A DNA stretch of 64,000 nucleotides from Frateuria_A sp051900415. GTDB taxonomy: Bacteria > Pseudomonadota > Gammaproteobacteria > Xanthomonadales > Rhodanobacteraceae. Shown in pieces: positions 27,676 through 36,158 of the stretch. How positions within the stretch are numbered: the first letter of the stretch is position 1; each line of letters opens with the position of its first letter. Both the position numbers and the translations under genes were made by a program. The stretch covers positions 62,001 through 126,000 of the forward strand of contig NZ_JBHZGL010000002.1 in the NCBI RefSeq assembly GCF_051900415.1, given 5' to 3'. Under the pieces are notes generated by a model. It worked only from the letters and a program-made list of their open reading frames with translations, made no database searches and was not told the origin of the DNA.

Positions 27676-28488
27676 ATGATCCGCCGTACCTGCCAGCTGT
27701 TCCCGTGGTTGATCAGCGCGCTGCTGGTCGGCCTGCATCCCCTTGCCGTTGCCGCCGAACCCGCCACGCCCGCCGCCATCTCCCTGCCGCAGGCGGCCGC
27801 GGGTAGCTGGCGTTCGGGCGCCAACAAGGCGCGTGACGCCTACCGCCATCCCGTGCAAACGCTGGAATTTTTCGGTCTAAAGCCAGACATGACGGTGGTG
27901 GAGCTGGCGCCAGGCGGCGGCTGGTATACGGAGATCCTCGCGCCCTACCTGGCCGCCCACGGCCATCTGGTCGAGGCAACCGCGCCGGGCGCCAGTGCGT
28001 TTGCCGCCAAGCTCAAAGCGGCGCCGGCGGTGTACGGAAAGGTCGGCCCCCTCATCGACTTCGCGCCACCGGAGCAGGTGCGGCTTGGCCCCGACGGGAC
28101 TGCCGACATGGTTTTGACCTTTCGCAACACGCACGACTGGCTCAACCAGGGGCCGGATACGCTTGCCGCGGTGCTCAAGGCCGCGTTCGCCGTGCTCAAG
28201 CCCGGCGGCGTGTTCGGGGTGGTCGAGCACCGTGCCAAGCCTTTTGCCAACGCACAGCAAAGTTCCCGCACCCTGCATCGCATTCCCGAGGACTACCTCA
28301 TCGGACTGGCCTTGAAGACCGGCTTCCGCCTCGATGGCGTCTCCGAAATCAATGCCAACCCGGCTGACCCGGAAGACGTCAACGTCCACCGCCTCCCACC
28401 CAACCTCGCCGGCCCCGATGGCGAGCACAAGAAAATGCAGGCCATTGGCGAATCGGACCGGATGACACTGCGCTTCGTAAAACCGTGA
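27676..28488 (+). CDS. exported SAM-dependent methyltransferase (COG4798 type)
   Basis: 270 residues with a signal peptide (LISALLVGLHPLAVAAEP), so it acts in the periplasm or is secreted. The Rossmann-type methyltransferase core shows TVVELAPGGGWYTEILAPYL as motif I and VLKPGGVFGVVEHRAKP later. This matches a group of predicted periplasmic methyltransferases of unknown substrate; an exported SAM-dependent enzyme is puzzling because SAM is cytosolic. The ATG at 27676 has GGAGG at 27663-27667. It lies next to the poly-C tract. Confidence 0.85.
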   Translation: MIRRTCQLFPWLISALLVGLHPLAVAAEPATPAAISLPQAAAGSWRSGANKARDAYRHPVQTLEFFGLKPDMTVVELAPGGGWYTEILAPYLAAHGHLVEATAPGASAFAAKLKAAPAVYGKVGPLIDFAPPEQVRLGPDGTADMVLTFRNTHDWLNQGPDTLAAVLKAAFAVLKPGGVFGVVEHRAKPFANAQQSSRTLHRIPEDYLIGLALKTGFRLDGVSEINANPADPEDVNVHRLPPNLAGPDGEHKKMQAIGESDRMTLRFVKP

Positions 28489-28515
28489 CAGGCGCCAATA
28501 AGCCAAGAGCAAAGC

Positions 28516-28641
28516 GGGTCGACGCTTTCCCTGATGATTGCCTTGCCACGCTTCATTCTTGATTCGATTGGCACAGGTGATTGCAAAAGGTAGCGTTGGA
28601 TTGCTGGGAGGCCTGCCGTGGCATCGAAGCATACCGTGTCC
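28516..28641. repeat. duplicated 126-bp leader/start region (copy 1)
   Basis: This segment matches 34361-34489 almost end to end (from GGTCGACGCTTT to ATACCGTGTCC). The 34-kb copy spans the first codons and the upstream region of the AHH toxin gene on the minus strand. Here the minus strand reads VARQSSGKAS in place of MAKQSSGKSV and then diverges, so only the promoter region and first ten codons of a toxin gene survive. Confidence 0.75.
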
Positions 28642-28730
28642 TTCTGGGAGCTTTCCCGCTCACGCGGCTGACCGGCTTTCCTCGCGCTAAAGTGCCGCAA
28701 TCGAACCCTAAAACCTCCAAGGACGAGTAC

Positions 28731-29078
28731 ATGGACTGCCCTCCCGACGCGCCGCCCGCCTTCTCAGCCAGCCGCGGCCGCCCGGCATGGGTGTCGCCTG
28801 TCACCCACGCGGGGGTGCGCTACGAGCAATTGGAAAGCCCGGCCGCCGCTGGGCTGCCGCCCGGGGGCTATGTCGTGGCCACGAGGGTCGGCTCCGGAGA
28901 GCGCCTGTGGATCAGTTGCGTGTACCAGTCACATATCGAGCCCCACATCGAAGCCGACGTGCAGTGGACCTTCTTCAAAAGTATGCGGCTGGACGCGGCC
29001 CTCAATGAGTTGCTGGTCGAGAACGGGAAGGGACACACGTATCACGTCGACCTGGGCGACGGCCGGGTGCGCAAGTAG
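28731..29078 (+). CDS. small hypothetical protein, paralogue of 22120-22524
   Basis: 115 residues, cytosolic, with AAGGA at 28719-28723 before the ATG at 28731. It shares with the 134-residue protein at 22120-22524 the AGVRYEQ start, the ADVQWTFFKSMRL centre and the LLVENGKGHTYHVDLGDGRV end. The fold looks mainly beta. The N-terminus (PPDAPPAFSASRGRP) is probably disordered. No function is known. Confidence 0.75.
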   Translation: MDCPPDAPPAFSASRGRPAWVSPVTHAGVRYEQLESPAAAGLPPGGYVVATRVGSGERLWISCVYQSHIEPHIEADVQWTFFKSMRLDAALNELLVENGKGHTYHVDLGDGRVRK

Positions 29079-29632
29079 CGGGAAAAGGGAGCGTGGCTGA
29101 TCCCCCTTCCCCTATGACCTGACCTTGCAGCTGCCGATCTGCTCCGCCCGTTTTCGGTTTCACACTGCCAGACCCAGATCGCCTCCCCACCACCGTCTGC
29201 CGCATCCGCGGCCGCTCGCCGGCTTGCCAGAGCAGCACTTCGCGGCGGGCGCCAAAGCGCGAATGCTGGGCCATCTTTTTGCGCCTAGCTGTCGGCGGGG
29301 ACATCCCTACGTTGTCGGGAAATTGCACTCGAGCTCGGGTTTGCACGGCCCATAAGCCCCGCAATGGTCGTGGCGATGGCCCGCAACGCTCGACGGAAGC
29401 ATGCCGTGCCACGGCGCGTCGCGCCCCCGCGTTCAAAGTTTTCCTTCTTGCACCTTACGGCTTAGGTACGAGCCCTTCTCGCTGCGAGAAACGCCGAATG
29501 GACGCGCAACACCGACGAGGCCTCGGAAGCTCCCGGTGGCGCCAAGCACCCAGGCGAAGTAGCCTGCCTCCAGGCGAGTCCGTCACACCCGCCGTCCCGC
29601 GCCCACGGCGCAGATCTCATGGAGGACCGGAC
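29079..29632. other. intergenic region with a duplicated coding fragment
   Basis: About 550 bp. Positions 29165-29283 align with 30294-30400 plus 30476-30503. On the minus strand both read MAQHS near the start and then VLLWQAGERPRMRQ (here) or VPLWQVGERPRMRQ (the other). Relative to the 30-kb copy this one has an internal deletion. The final 90 bp are the leader of paralogue 3. Confidence 0.55.
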
Positions 29633-30160
29633 ATGCTCGCGAAGAAGCACATTTGTGTTGTTGCCTTGTGCCTGGCCACGGTTGGATTCCAGTCCGAAGG
29701 GCTGGGCGAGCCGGGCCCGTCGCCCACAGGTTCGCCGTATCCACAACAAAGCAGCCACAAGGAACCGGACACAGCTCTCCGCCACGGACTGAAGCGCAAT
29801 GACCTCACGACCTTGCGCTACCGGGACACGACCGGCAAGTGGAATAACCGCACCACGGAGCTGTGGAACGACGGGATAACTACGCTGCCGGAATTGAGAG
29901 AAAAACTTGCCGAAGAATGGCAGCGCCTGGGTGTCCCGGCCGAGCAGGCCAAAGTCATTGCCGCGGCCTTTCGCGGGAGCGATCGTCGGATGGTCCGGAA
30001 CGAACCGCTGAAGGGAAAAAGCGCAGAGGATGTGGCGGCGATGATGCAATCGGCGCTTGCGTCCAAGGATTACCGCCAGGCCAACCTGCTGCTGATCGAC
30101 TACGAGCGCACCCAGCTCAACCTGGACCAGATGGATACCTCCACGCCCGGCCCTCGATAA
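29633..30160 (+). CDS. secreted hypothetical protein, paralogue 3 of 3
   Basis: 175 residues starting MLAKKHICVVALCLATVGFQ, with GGAGGA at 29621-29626. It closely matches the protein at 9882-10400 over the full length, including YRDTTGKWNNRTTEL, LAEEWQRLGVPAEQAK and MMQSALASKDYRQAN, and both end in PGPR. The leaders upstream also align (GGCGCCAAGCACCCAGGCGA here). The two genes, 20 kb apart in the same orientation, are products of a duplication that included the leader. The family is not recognised; a helical periplasmic protein is likely. Confidence 0.8.
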   Translation: MLAKKHICVVALCLATVGFQSEGLGEPGPSPTGSPYPQQSSHKEPDTALRHGLKRNDLTTLRYRDTTGKWNNRTTELWNDGITTLPELREKLAEEWQRLGVPAEQAKVIAAAFRGSDRRMVRNEPLKGKSAEDVAAMMQSALASKDYRQANLLLIDYERTQLNLDQMDTSTPGPR

Positions 30161-30281
30161 CCCCTTGAAGCGACCTGGTCACTTCCAGCACCCCATTTGA
30201 ATGCGGAGGACCTTGGCTCGACGGGCGAGGTCCTCCGACCGCCATCTCTGCCCCCCCGGGGCGCCTGGCTCTAGCTTGGTC

Positions 30282-30494
30282 TCACACCGCGGGGCCCGGA
30301 TCGCCCTCCACCACCATCTGCCGCATCCGCGGTCGCTCGCCGACCTGCCACAGCGGCACTTCATGGCGGACGCGGTAGCGCAGCGGTCCGCCTGTTGCCT
30401 CACTGCACGACATGCTGAGCGATACCTGGCGGGTCGAGCCTGGGTTGGCGGCATGGGTGTTTAGCAAGACGAAGGGGCCCGAATGCTGGGCCAT
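30282..30494 (-). CDS. small hypothetical open frame, recurrent family fragment
   Basis: 70 codons from the ATG at 30494 to a stop at 30282, ending HEVPLWQVGERPRMRQMVVE then GDPGPAV. Parts of the same frame recur at 29165-29283 (deleted version) and about 22593-22645 (last residues only). Recurrence with frame preservation suggests a real small gene that has been copied and eroded, but there is no clear ribosome site and no known family. It may be the only intact copy or another fragment. Confidence 0.4.
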   Translation of the reverse strand: MAQHSGPFVLLNTHAANPGSTRQVSLSMSCSEATGGPLRYRVRHEVPLWQVGERPRMRQMVVEGDPGPAV

Positions 30495-31031
30495 CCCTTT
30501 GCAGCCAAAAGCACGCGGATGACGCGTGTCGGTGGCTGGCCGTGTACCTTGATCTTTTTCATTCCTGCGCCTCCTCCTCGGCGTGGCTTTCAAGAGCACT
30601 GCATTCAACCGACGGAGGACGCGCGTTCGATTCGACATACGGTTTTGCAGGTGTCTGGTGGTGGATCGCCGCACTGGCGCTTTGTATGCAAACCCAAGTC
30701 AGAGTGCACTTTTCGCTTGATCCGTGGGCGGCCGGCCGATCCTGGCAGGCCCAGCGCGGCGCCCGAGCTGCGCCCGATGGCAGCGTGGAAGCGACCTGGG
30801 CCGAGGGCGTGTTGCCGCTGTAGGGGGGGCTTAAGCGGTCAGAGCCGCTGCTTGTCAGGCAGAACGGGCTCTGGCCCCGCTAGTTTGCCGGCCGCGCGTC
30901 GGGCCCCCACGCATAGGACGAGTCTTAATTTAGCCACGTCCTTTTTTTCTACGCACGTTCGTCCAGCGCCTGCATCAGCGCTGCTCCATTCGATTGCTAG
31001 ACTGGGCGCCCTGATGCCCCGGCGCTGATTC
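30495..31031. other. intergenic region, no confident gene
   Basis: About 540 bp. Frames are open by chance. A hairpin-rich stretch lies near 30830-30900 around the sequence TCAGAGCCGCTGCTTG, of the REP-like kind. The end should contain the promoter of the pseudouridine synthase gene. Confidence 0.4.
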
Positions 31032-31754
31032 ATGCCCGATCCGGTTCGACTGGCCACATACCTGGCCGACCTGGCGCGCTGCTCACGCAGCGAGGCCGAG
31101 CAGTACATCAAAGGCGGCTATGTGTCGGTCGACGGGCGCGTGGTGGAAGATCCCGCATATCCTGTGTCAACGCAGGTCGTTGCACTCGATCCCGCCGCGC
31201 AACTGGAGGCCGTCGAACCGGCCACGATCCTGTTGCACAAGCCGGTCAGCTATGACGCGATCAAGGGCCACAGGCCTGCGGCGAGCCTGGTGCAGCCGGG
31301 AACACACTGGCCCGACGATCCTTCAGGCGTGCGGCTGCTCGATCGCCACTTCCATCGACTGGTGCCGCTGATGCCGCTGGACACCGAGGCGAGCGGCTTG
31401 ATTGTCCTGACCCAGGATGGCCGCGTGAGGCGCCAGCTGACCGAAGACCGCGACGAGATCGAACAGGAGTTCGTGGTCGAGGTCAGCGGCCAGATCGCGC
31501 CCTATGGTTTGTTCAAGCTCAACCACGGCCTCCAATTTCGCGGCCGGCCGCTGCGACCGTGCAAGGTCAGCTGGCAGAACGAGATCCGCCTGCGCTTCGC
31601 GCTCAAGGGCGTGCAGGAAGGGCAACTGCGCGACATGTGCTCGCAGGTTGGCCTGGGCGTGGTGGCGATCCGGCGCATCCGCATCGGCAAGGTGCCGCTG
31701 GCCAAGATGCCCGTGGGCGCGTGGCGCTACCTGCCCGCGGGCGAACGCTTCTGA
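31032..31754 (+). CDS. RNA pseudouridine synthase, RsuA/RluF type
   Basis: 240 residues. An N-terminal S4 RNA-binding domain (RLATYLADLARCSRSEAEQYIKGG and VSVDGRVV) leads to the catalytic domain with PLDTEASGLIVLTQDGRV, holding the active-site aspartate, and VRRQLTEDRDEIEQEFVVEV. The C-terminal VGLGVVAIRRIRIGKVPL is typical of the RsuA/RluB/RluE/RluF group. RluF of E. coli modifies U2604 of 23S rRNA; the target here cannot be assigned surely. The gene stands alone and convergent with the DUF1456 gene. Confidence 0.92.
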   Translation: MPDPVRLATYLADLARCSRSEAEQYIKGGYVSVDGRVVEDPAYPVSTQVVALDPAAQLEAVEPATILLHKPVSYDAIKGHRPAASLVQPGTHWPDDPSGVRLLDRHFHRLVPLMPLDTEASGLIVLTQDGRVRRQLTEDRDEIEQEFVVEVSGQIAPYGLFKLNHGLQFRGRPLRPCKVSWQNEIRLRFALKGVQEGQLRDMCSQVGLGVVAIRRIRIGKVPLAKMPVGAWRYLPAGERF

Positions 31755-31766
31755 AGCACGGGCGGC

Positions 31767-32237
31767 TTAAGAGCCGCGCACACGCAGCGTCAGGCCCTTG
31801 AGGAAATTGCGCAGCAGCTGGTCGCCGCATGAGCGGTAGTTCTTGTGCCCCGGTTGCCGAAACAACGCCGACAGTTCCGGTTTGGACACGGGCAACCCCG
31901 CCTCGGCGAACACCTCGTGCATGTCCACGTCCTTGAGCTCGAAGGCCACCCGCAGCTTCTTCAGCACCACGTTGTTGCTGACGCGCTTCTCCACCGGCCG
32001 CGGCGGCACGCTCTCGTCCCTGCCGCGAAGGTAAAGGATCAGCCCGTCAAGGAAGTGGGCGAGCACCTTGTCGTTGCACGGCCGAGACCCGGGCTCGTCT
32101 TCCTTCAGCAGGAAGGCGCGCACGTCGTCCTTTTCGACGGCGAAGGACGGATCGGGCAGTCCGATGATGTCGACCACCTTGTTGTCGCTGAGGTCGAGCA
32201 TGTAGCGGATGCTGCGCAGGATGTCGTTGTTGATCAT
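31767..32237 (-). CDS. DUF1456 family protein (YehS-like)
   Basis: 156 residues made of two copies of the DUF1456 repeat: MINNDILRSIRYMLDLSDNK plus FLDGLILYLRGRDE, and VSNNVVLKKLRVAFELKDVD plus FLKGLTLRVRG. Length and arrangement match E. coli YehS. The function is unknown. It converges with the pseudouridine synthase gene, with only 12 bases between the stops. Confidence 0.93.
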   Translation of the reverse strand: MINNDILRSIRYMLDLSDNKVVDIIGLPDPSFAVEKDDVRAFLLKEDEPGSRPCNDKVLAHFLDGLILYLRGRDESVPPRPVEKRVSNNVVLKKLRVAFELKDVDMHEVFAEAGLPVSKPELSALFRQPGHKNYRSCGDQLLRNFLKGLTLRVRGS

Positions 32238-32521
32238 CGATCGCCAGGCGGTTGGGGCAAGCCTGCAAGTCTATGGGTGGAGCAGCGGTAAAGCACCAAA
32301 AGCCGCGTTCCGGGGCCGGTCAGCGCGCACTTTCCGAGGGCGAACGGATGAGGCTGAGCCGCCCCCCCCCCTGACCTAGTTGTCGGTTTGAATGTCAGGA
32401 TTCTTCAACCGAGGGTACTTTGGCCACGTACTTGGGGACGGCGGCAAGAGCCACGAGCGAGGCTCCCCATTTAGCCGCCTGAGGACCACTTGGCCTGGCT
32501 TCCTACCTCGGGGCAAAAGGC
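32238..32521. other. intergenic region with ten-C tract
   Basis: About 280 bp, including a run of ten C residues at 32362-32371 followed by CTGACC, which resembles the degenerate REP-like sequence seen around the RAYT genes. No coding sequence supported. Confidence 0.45.
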
Positions 32522-32695
32522 CGCCGACACTTGCTCGAAACGCAGACAGGCCTGGACAGCTTAAGCGCGCCAAGTTGGCGCCAGTTCGAACTGCTGGCGG
32601 GTGAGGCGTTCCGGCGACAGGGCTACACCGTGCAGGAAGCCGGACTGAGCAAAAACGGTCAGATTCATTTTCGCCCACACACGGGCGCGCGATAG
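32522..32695 (+). pseudogene. fragment of an Mrr-type restriction endonuclease
   Basis: 58 codons read LLETQTGLDSL followed by SWRQFELLAGEAFRRQGYTV, then QEAGLSKNG and, soon after, a stop. This is the start of the Mrr/restriction-endonuclease-like domain found in type IV restriction enzymes (LDSLRALSWREFE and FRRQGY are conserved). The catalytic part is missing. It is an insertion or deletion relic at the edge of the accessory island. Confidence 0.6.
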
Positions 32696-32771
32696 CTGTG
32701 CGTCCGCATCCGTCTGACCCGACAGACGAACGCAGTGCCTGTGCCCATTCTCACGACCTTTAGATGAGGAA

Positions 32772-33197
32772 ATGGTCGTGGAACGGCGACCAAGATTGGA
32801 TCTGCCAGAGATCCCGCAACACGTGGTACAGCGAGGGAACGACCGCAACGCCTGCTTTGGCGCGCCGGTCGACTATGGCCGTACCTGCAGGAGCTGCGTG
32901 GGCGGCGACCAAACACGCCTGTGCCATCCATGCGTACGTGCTAATGACCAACCATGTCCATCTTCTCGCGACGCCGGCCGAGCCTGGTGCGATATCGCGC
33001 ATGATGCAGGCGGTGGGACGGCGCTACGCGGCAGTTTCAATGCGCGTTACCGACGCACCGGCACCCTGTGGGAAGGTCGCTTCAAGGCCGCCCTGGTCGA
33101 TACCGCAAGCTACGTGCTGGCGTGCTACCGCTACATCGAACTCAACCCCGTGCGGGCGATGATGGCGAACCTGACCCCGTTTGCGCTTCGCGATTGA
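32772..33197 (+). pseudogene. degraded REP-associated tyrosine transposase (RAYT)
   Basis: The start (RLDLPEIPQHVVQRGND) and end (RRTGTLWEGRFKAALVDT and YIELNPVRAMM) match the intact RAYT at 34693-35379. In between, the match moves to another frame (HAYVLMTNHVHLLATPAEPG, which holds the HxH metal site), so at least two shifts occur, and the C-terminal third is missing. It cannot make an active Y1 transposase. Confidence 0.8.
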
Positions 33198-33208
33198 TCA
33201 GACCATCC

Positions 33209-33772
33209 CTAATTCCAGCGCCTGAAGTCCATACCGCTGATCTTGTTTGCCGCGATGCGTTCTTCCATAGCGATTTTCGCGGCGTCGTTCACGAAGATAC
33301 GCCCGTGAATGGCGGGCTCGACGAAAATGGAGGGCGCTGACGGAACTAGTCGCTCAATAAAGACCGGCTCCTCAACGTACGGCCCATCGAACTGCGATTG
33401 CTCGCGATCGAGGCACGACACTACATTCGTGACGTTGTAGTAGTACTCGGTTTTACCATCGACATCGATCTCCAAAAGCTGCCCGAATTGCGCCAGGAGG
33501 TCGCCAAGGCAGGTACGTATTTTGTCGTTGACAACCAGGCCGCTTGCGGTAAACGGACTGACGTCCGCGCGGGGAGGAAGTTTTCTGCGCCCCTCTTTCG
33601 GCAACACCGCAAGCCTGGGACGATCTTTCCAGTAAAGCGGTTGCCCCGGCGTCTTGTTGTCGAATTGCTGCCAGAACGATTCGGACAAATCCGGATCAAA
33701 CTGCACCTCGGGCGACGGACCGACCCATGCAGCGGTGTTCGTTAGGAAATTCGTGATTTCCCAGACGCTCAT
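33209..33772 (-). CDS. putative immunity protein for the AHH toxin
   Basis: 187 residues, soluble, acidic. The ending IFVEPAIHGRIFVNDAAKIA then MEERIAANKISGMDFRRWN resembles DUF1629/Imm11-type immunity proteins, which finish in a short G-x-x-F strand. Its start overlaps the toxin stop by four bases (33769-33772), the arrangement expected for an immunity gene that must be translated with its toxin. Neutralisation of the AHH nuclease is inferred from this context. A C-terminal relic of a paralogue sits at 26064-26198. Confidence 0.7.
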   Translation of the reverse strand: MSVWEITNFLTNTAAWVGPSPEVQFDPDLSESFWQQFDNKTPGQPLYWKDRPRLAVLPKEGRRKLPPRADVSPFTASGLVVNDKIRTCLGDLLAQFGQLLEIDVDGKTEYYYNVTNVVSCLDREQSQFDGPYVEEPVFIERLVPSAPSIFVEPAIHGRIFVNDAAKIAMEERIAANKISGMDFRRWN

Positions 33773-34395
33773 CGTTGATGCTCCCGCAAATATGGAAAGG
33801 TGCCGTTCAATATTTTCCGCCTGATCGATTTCAACGCGTCTCGACCGACTGCCGTGTCGGCGCCATTGGTCTTCGCATAGGTATCAAGCCTTCGAAAGAC
33901 AGCCATGTGGTAAACATCGGTATGAATCGGCCGATGCTTGATCGCATTGGAAAGCGAGGCCACTACCGAACGCTTGTACGCCGGAAGATGGACTCCATTG
34001 TCCTTATCATTGATCGCGATGCGCCATCGGAAGAGCAACCTTCTCGAGGCGTGGGCGGCCTGAGCCTTGAATGCAACGATATGGTGGGCCTCAGTTTCAC
34101 CCACCGGTTTCGGATCACCGGCGGCAGCCATATTGGCCGCGAGCAGCGCGGAAGGCGCGGAAGTCGTGGCGAGCTCTGCCATTGCCGCCACGAGAAACAT
34201 CTTCTCCGACAGCTCTGAAATGGTTTCTCCGTTCTCGTAGCGAATGCCCTGCTTTATTTCGTTCAGCCACTCCATGTTTCCCACTTTGTAGGCCAAAGCA
34301 GGGTTGATCTGATTCAGGGCGATCCGCATGTCGACCGAGTGCGTACCGAATTTCCTGAACGGATCGACGCTTTTCCCTGATGATTGCTTTGCCAT
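33769..34395 (-). CDS. AHH-type HNH nuclease toxin
   Basis: 208 residues. The C-terminal half contains EAHHIVAFKAQAAHASRRLL and the later NGVHLP and HRPIHTDVYHMAVFRRLDTY, the signature of the AHH domain, an HNH/Endo VII-fold nuclease known from polymorphic toxins. AHH domains usually form the tip of Rhs or filamentous proteins; here the protein is short, and the N-terminal 100 residues have no transport domain that I recognise. It could be an orphan module, an intracellular toxin, or cargo for a system elsewhere. It is translationally coupled to the putative immunity gene. Confidence 0.82.
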   Translation of the reverse strand: MAKQSSGKSVDPFRKFGTHSVDMRIALNQINPALAYKVGNMEWLNEIKQGIRYENGETISELSEKMFLVAAMAELATTSAPSALLAANMAAAGDPKPVGETEAHHIVAFKAQAAHASRRLLFRWRIAINDKDNGVHLPAYKRSVVASLSNAIKHRPIHTDVYHMAVFRRLDTYAKTNGADTAVGRDALKSIRRKILNGTFPYLREHQR

Positions 34396-34489
34396 ATCTC
34401 ATTCCCTGATTCGATTGGCGCAAGTGATCGCAAAGGGCAGCGTTGGATTGCCGGGCTGCCTGCGGTGGCACCGAAGCATACCGTGTCCG
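34361..34489. repeat. duplicated leader/start region (copy 2, intact toxin)
   Basis: This copy includes the first ten codons of the AHH toxin gene and about 95 bp upstream on the minus strand. It aligns with 28516-28641. The region probably contains the toxin promoter; conservation in both copies suggests the leader moved with the gene. Confidence 0.75.
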
Positions 34490-34692
34490 CGCCAGCCAAA
34501 GGCACCAAACCGCGACCACTTGGCGAACGGGGTCCTTGGCGAACGGGGGTCTGGCGAACGGGGTCAGCTCACTCTGACCCTGAGGTTTCGAGGGCTTCTA
34601 TAGCCGTAAACGGCTGCATCAGACATTCGGCTACCGAACGCCAGCTAGTGTTGATGACGAGGCCATGAGGGGCGAAAGGTGCCGGGGACAAT

Positions 34693-35379
34693 TCAGCGGA
34701 CGGGTTGACGTCCCACGGGCCTCAGTCCGGCGAAGCGGCCCGTGCGGGACTCCACCCAGGCACGGAAGCGATCCGTTCCCAAAGCCTTTTGTTGCGCGAG
34801 GTAGCTGCGGATCTCGCTGACAAGTTCCTCGGGCAAGGTTTCCCTAAACAGCTCCCGATACGCGGACGCACGCCCCGGCAAATCCGATCCCAGGGCCAGA
34901 TACTCCGGATGCTGCATTAGCAGGGGATCGATCCGCTCGCCGACGTTGGCGGCATAGCTGGACCATGGATACTCCGACGGGTGGCTTACCATCCACGCAC
35001 GTACCGGGTTGAGTTCGATGTAGCGGCTACACGCCAGGAAGTAGCGCCCCGAATCGACCAGGCACGCCTTGTAGCGCCCCTCCCACAGCGTCCCGGTACG
35101 CCCGTGGCGCCCGTTGAATAGCCCCACGTAGTTCCGTGAGAAGGTGTGCATCAACCGGGACACCGCGCCCTTCTCCGTGGGCGTGAGCAACAGATGCACA
35201 TGGTTGCTCATCAGCACGTACGCATGCAGCCTGCAGCGAAAACGCACCAGCGCCTGGTGCAGGCACTGCAGGTAGCGCTGCCGATCCGCGTCATCCAGAA
35301 AACATGGCAATCGATTGTTGCCCCGCTGCACGACATGCTGCGGAATCCCAGGGAGGTCGAAGCGGGGAAGTCTCGCCAT
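34693..35379 (-). CDS. REP-associated tyrosine transposase (RAYT, Y1_Tnp)
   Basis: 228 residues from the ATG at 35379. It has the HxH metal site in HAYVLMSNHVHLLLTP, the GRTGTLWEGRYKACLV segment and YIELNPVRAWMV, all diagnostic of Y1 single-strand transposases of the IS200/IS605-like RAYT group. RAYTs move or maintain REP sequences and are usually single-copy and domesticated. Degenerate REP-like sequence and at least three broken RAYT copies lie within 6 kb. This is the only intact copy in the window. Confidence 0.94.
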   Translation of the reverse strand: MARLPRFDLPGIPQHVVQRGNNRLPCFLDDADRQRYLQCLHQALVRFRCRLHAYVLMSNHVHLLLTPTEKGAVSRLMHTFSRNYVGLFNGRHGRTGTLWEGRYKACLVDSGRYFLACSRYIELNPVRAWMVSHPSEYPWSSYAANVGERIDPLLMQHPEYLALGSDLPGRASAYRELFRETLPEELVSEIRSYLAQQKALGTDRFRAWVESRTGRFAGLRPVGRQPVR

Positions 35380-35465
35380 GCGACCAGCATCTCCACATCC
35401 CCTGAGCGCCACCATCGGGGGAAGCCGCAGCGGCTCTCAGCCCATCGCCCTCCCCGTCGTCAGAA

Positions 35466-36158
35466 ATTGTCCCTGGCACCTTTGTTTGCGACACCCTTAT
35501 TGGCGACATCCACACGCAGCAGCAACGCGACTTCGAGATCCGCGGCTTCGTGAACGCCTCGCAAGGCCGCATTGACGCCCGCGTGCACCAGACCAGCCGC
35601 TTCAGCAGTACCCAGGCAATCGAGGTGCAAGGTCCCCAATGGGGGCTTTTCAGCGCCGAGAAGTTCTACAAGCAGGACATCTCGCTCGCCAGCACCCTTG
35701 AGCAGACGAGCCGCCGCGCGATCGGAACGCGGGTGATCAGCTGGGACCGCACGAGCATCAGCTACCCGCTGCAGATGGTCTACCGGTTGGCAGCTCATGT
35801 AGTCACCGGGGACGGCTGGGACGTCGACCTCCACCGTACCAACGTGAGTATCCAGCAGAGTCGCGTGGTGGACGGCGATCACTACAAGCCAGGCTTCGGC
35901 CACTACACCACGCATGCTGGCGCACGCATGTATTCCGTCCGCAAGGGTGGCAAGGAACAGACGGACCCACGCTGGGAGAGCTCCACCCTGCGCAACTACC
36001 GCGACAACTTCGGCAGCTGCTACCACGGTGAGTTGGCCGCCCGGGACGATGCCATCGTACTCATGTCAAAGGGCGACACCTGCCCGGATGGCCGCAACCA
36101 GGTGCGCTGGTTCGCGCACCCGGACGGGTCGCCGGACTCCCTCGGCTGGTGGCGCTGA
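35466..36158 (+). pseudogene. 5'-truncated secreted protein, PNGase A-like C-terminus
   Basis: The frame is open from the repeat CAGAAATTGTCCCTGGCACC (35461) with no start codon, and reads GDIHTQQQRDFEIRGFVNAS, QGRIDARVHQ and SRFSST, then a beta-rich region with LQQ/LEQT and YPLQMVYRLA, ending in LGWWR. GFVNASQGRID-type sequence and the run of antiparallel strands recall the C-terminal region of peptide-N-glycosidase A-like proteins, but this is tentative. The same 25-base repeat recurs at 38354, so a REP-linked deletion probably removed the first half. A GTG at 35550 would start a 202-residue frame; I think it is not functional. Confidence 0.45.
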
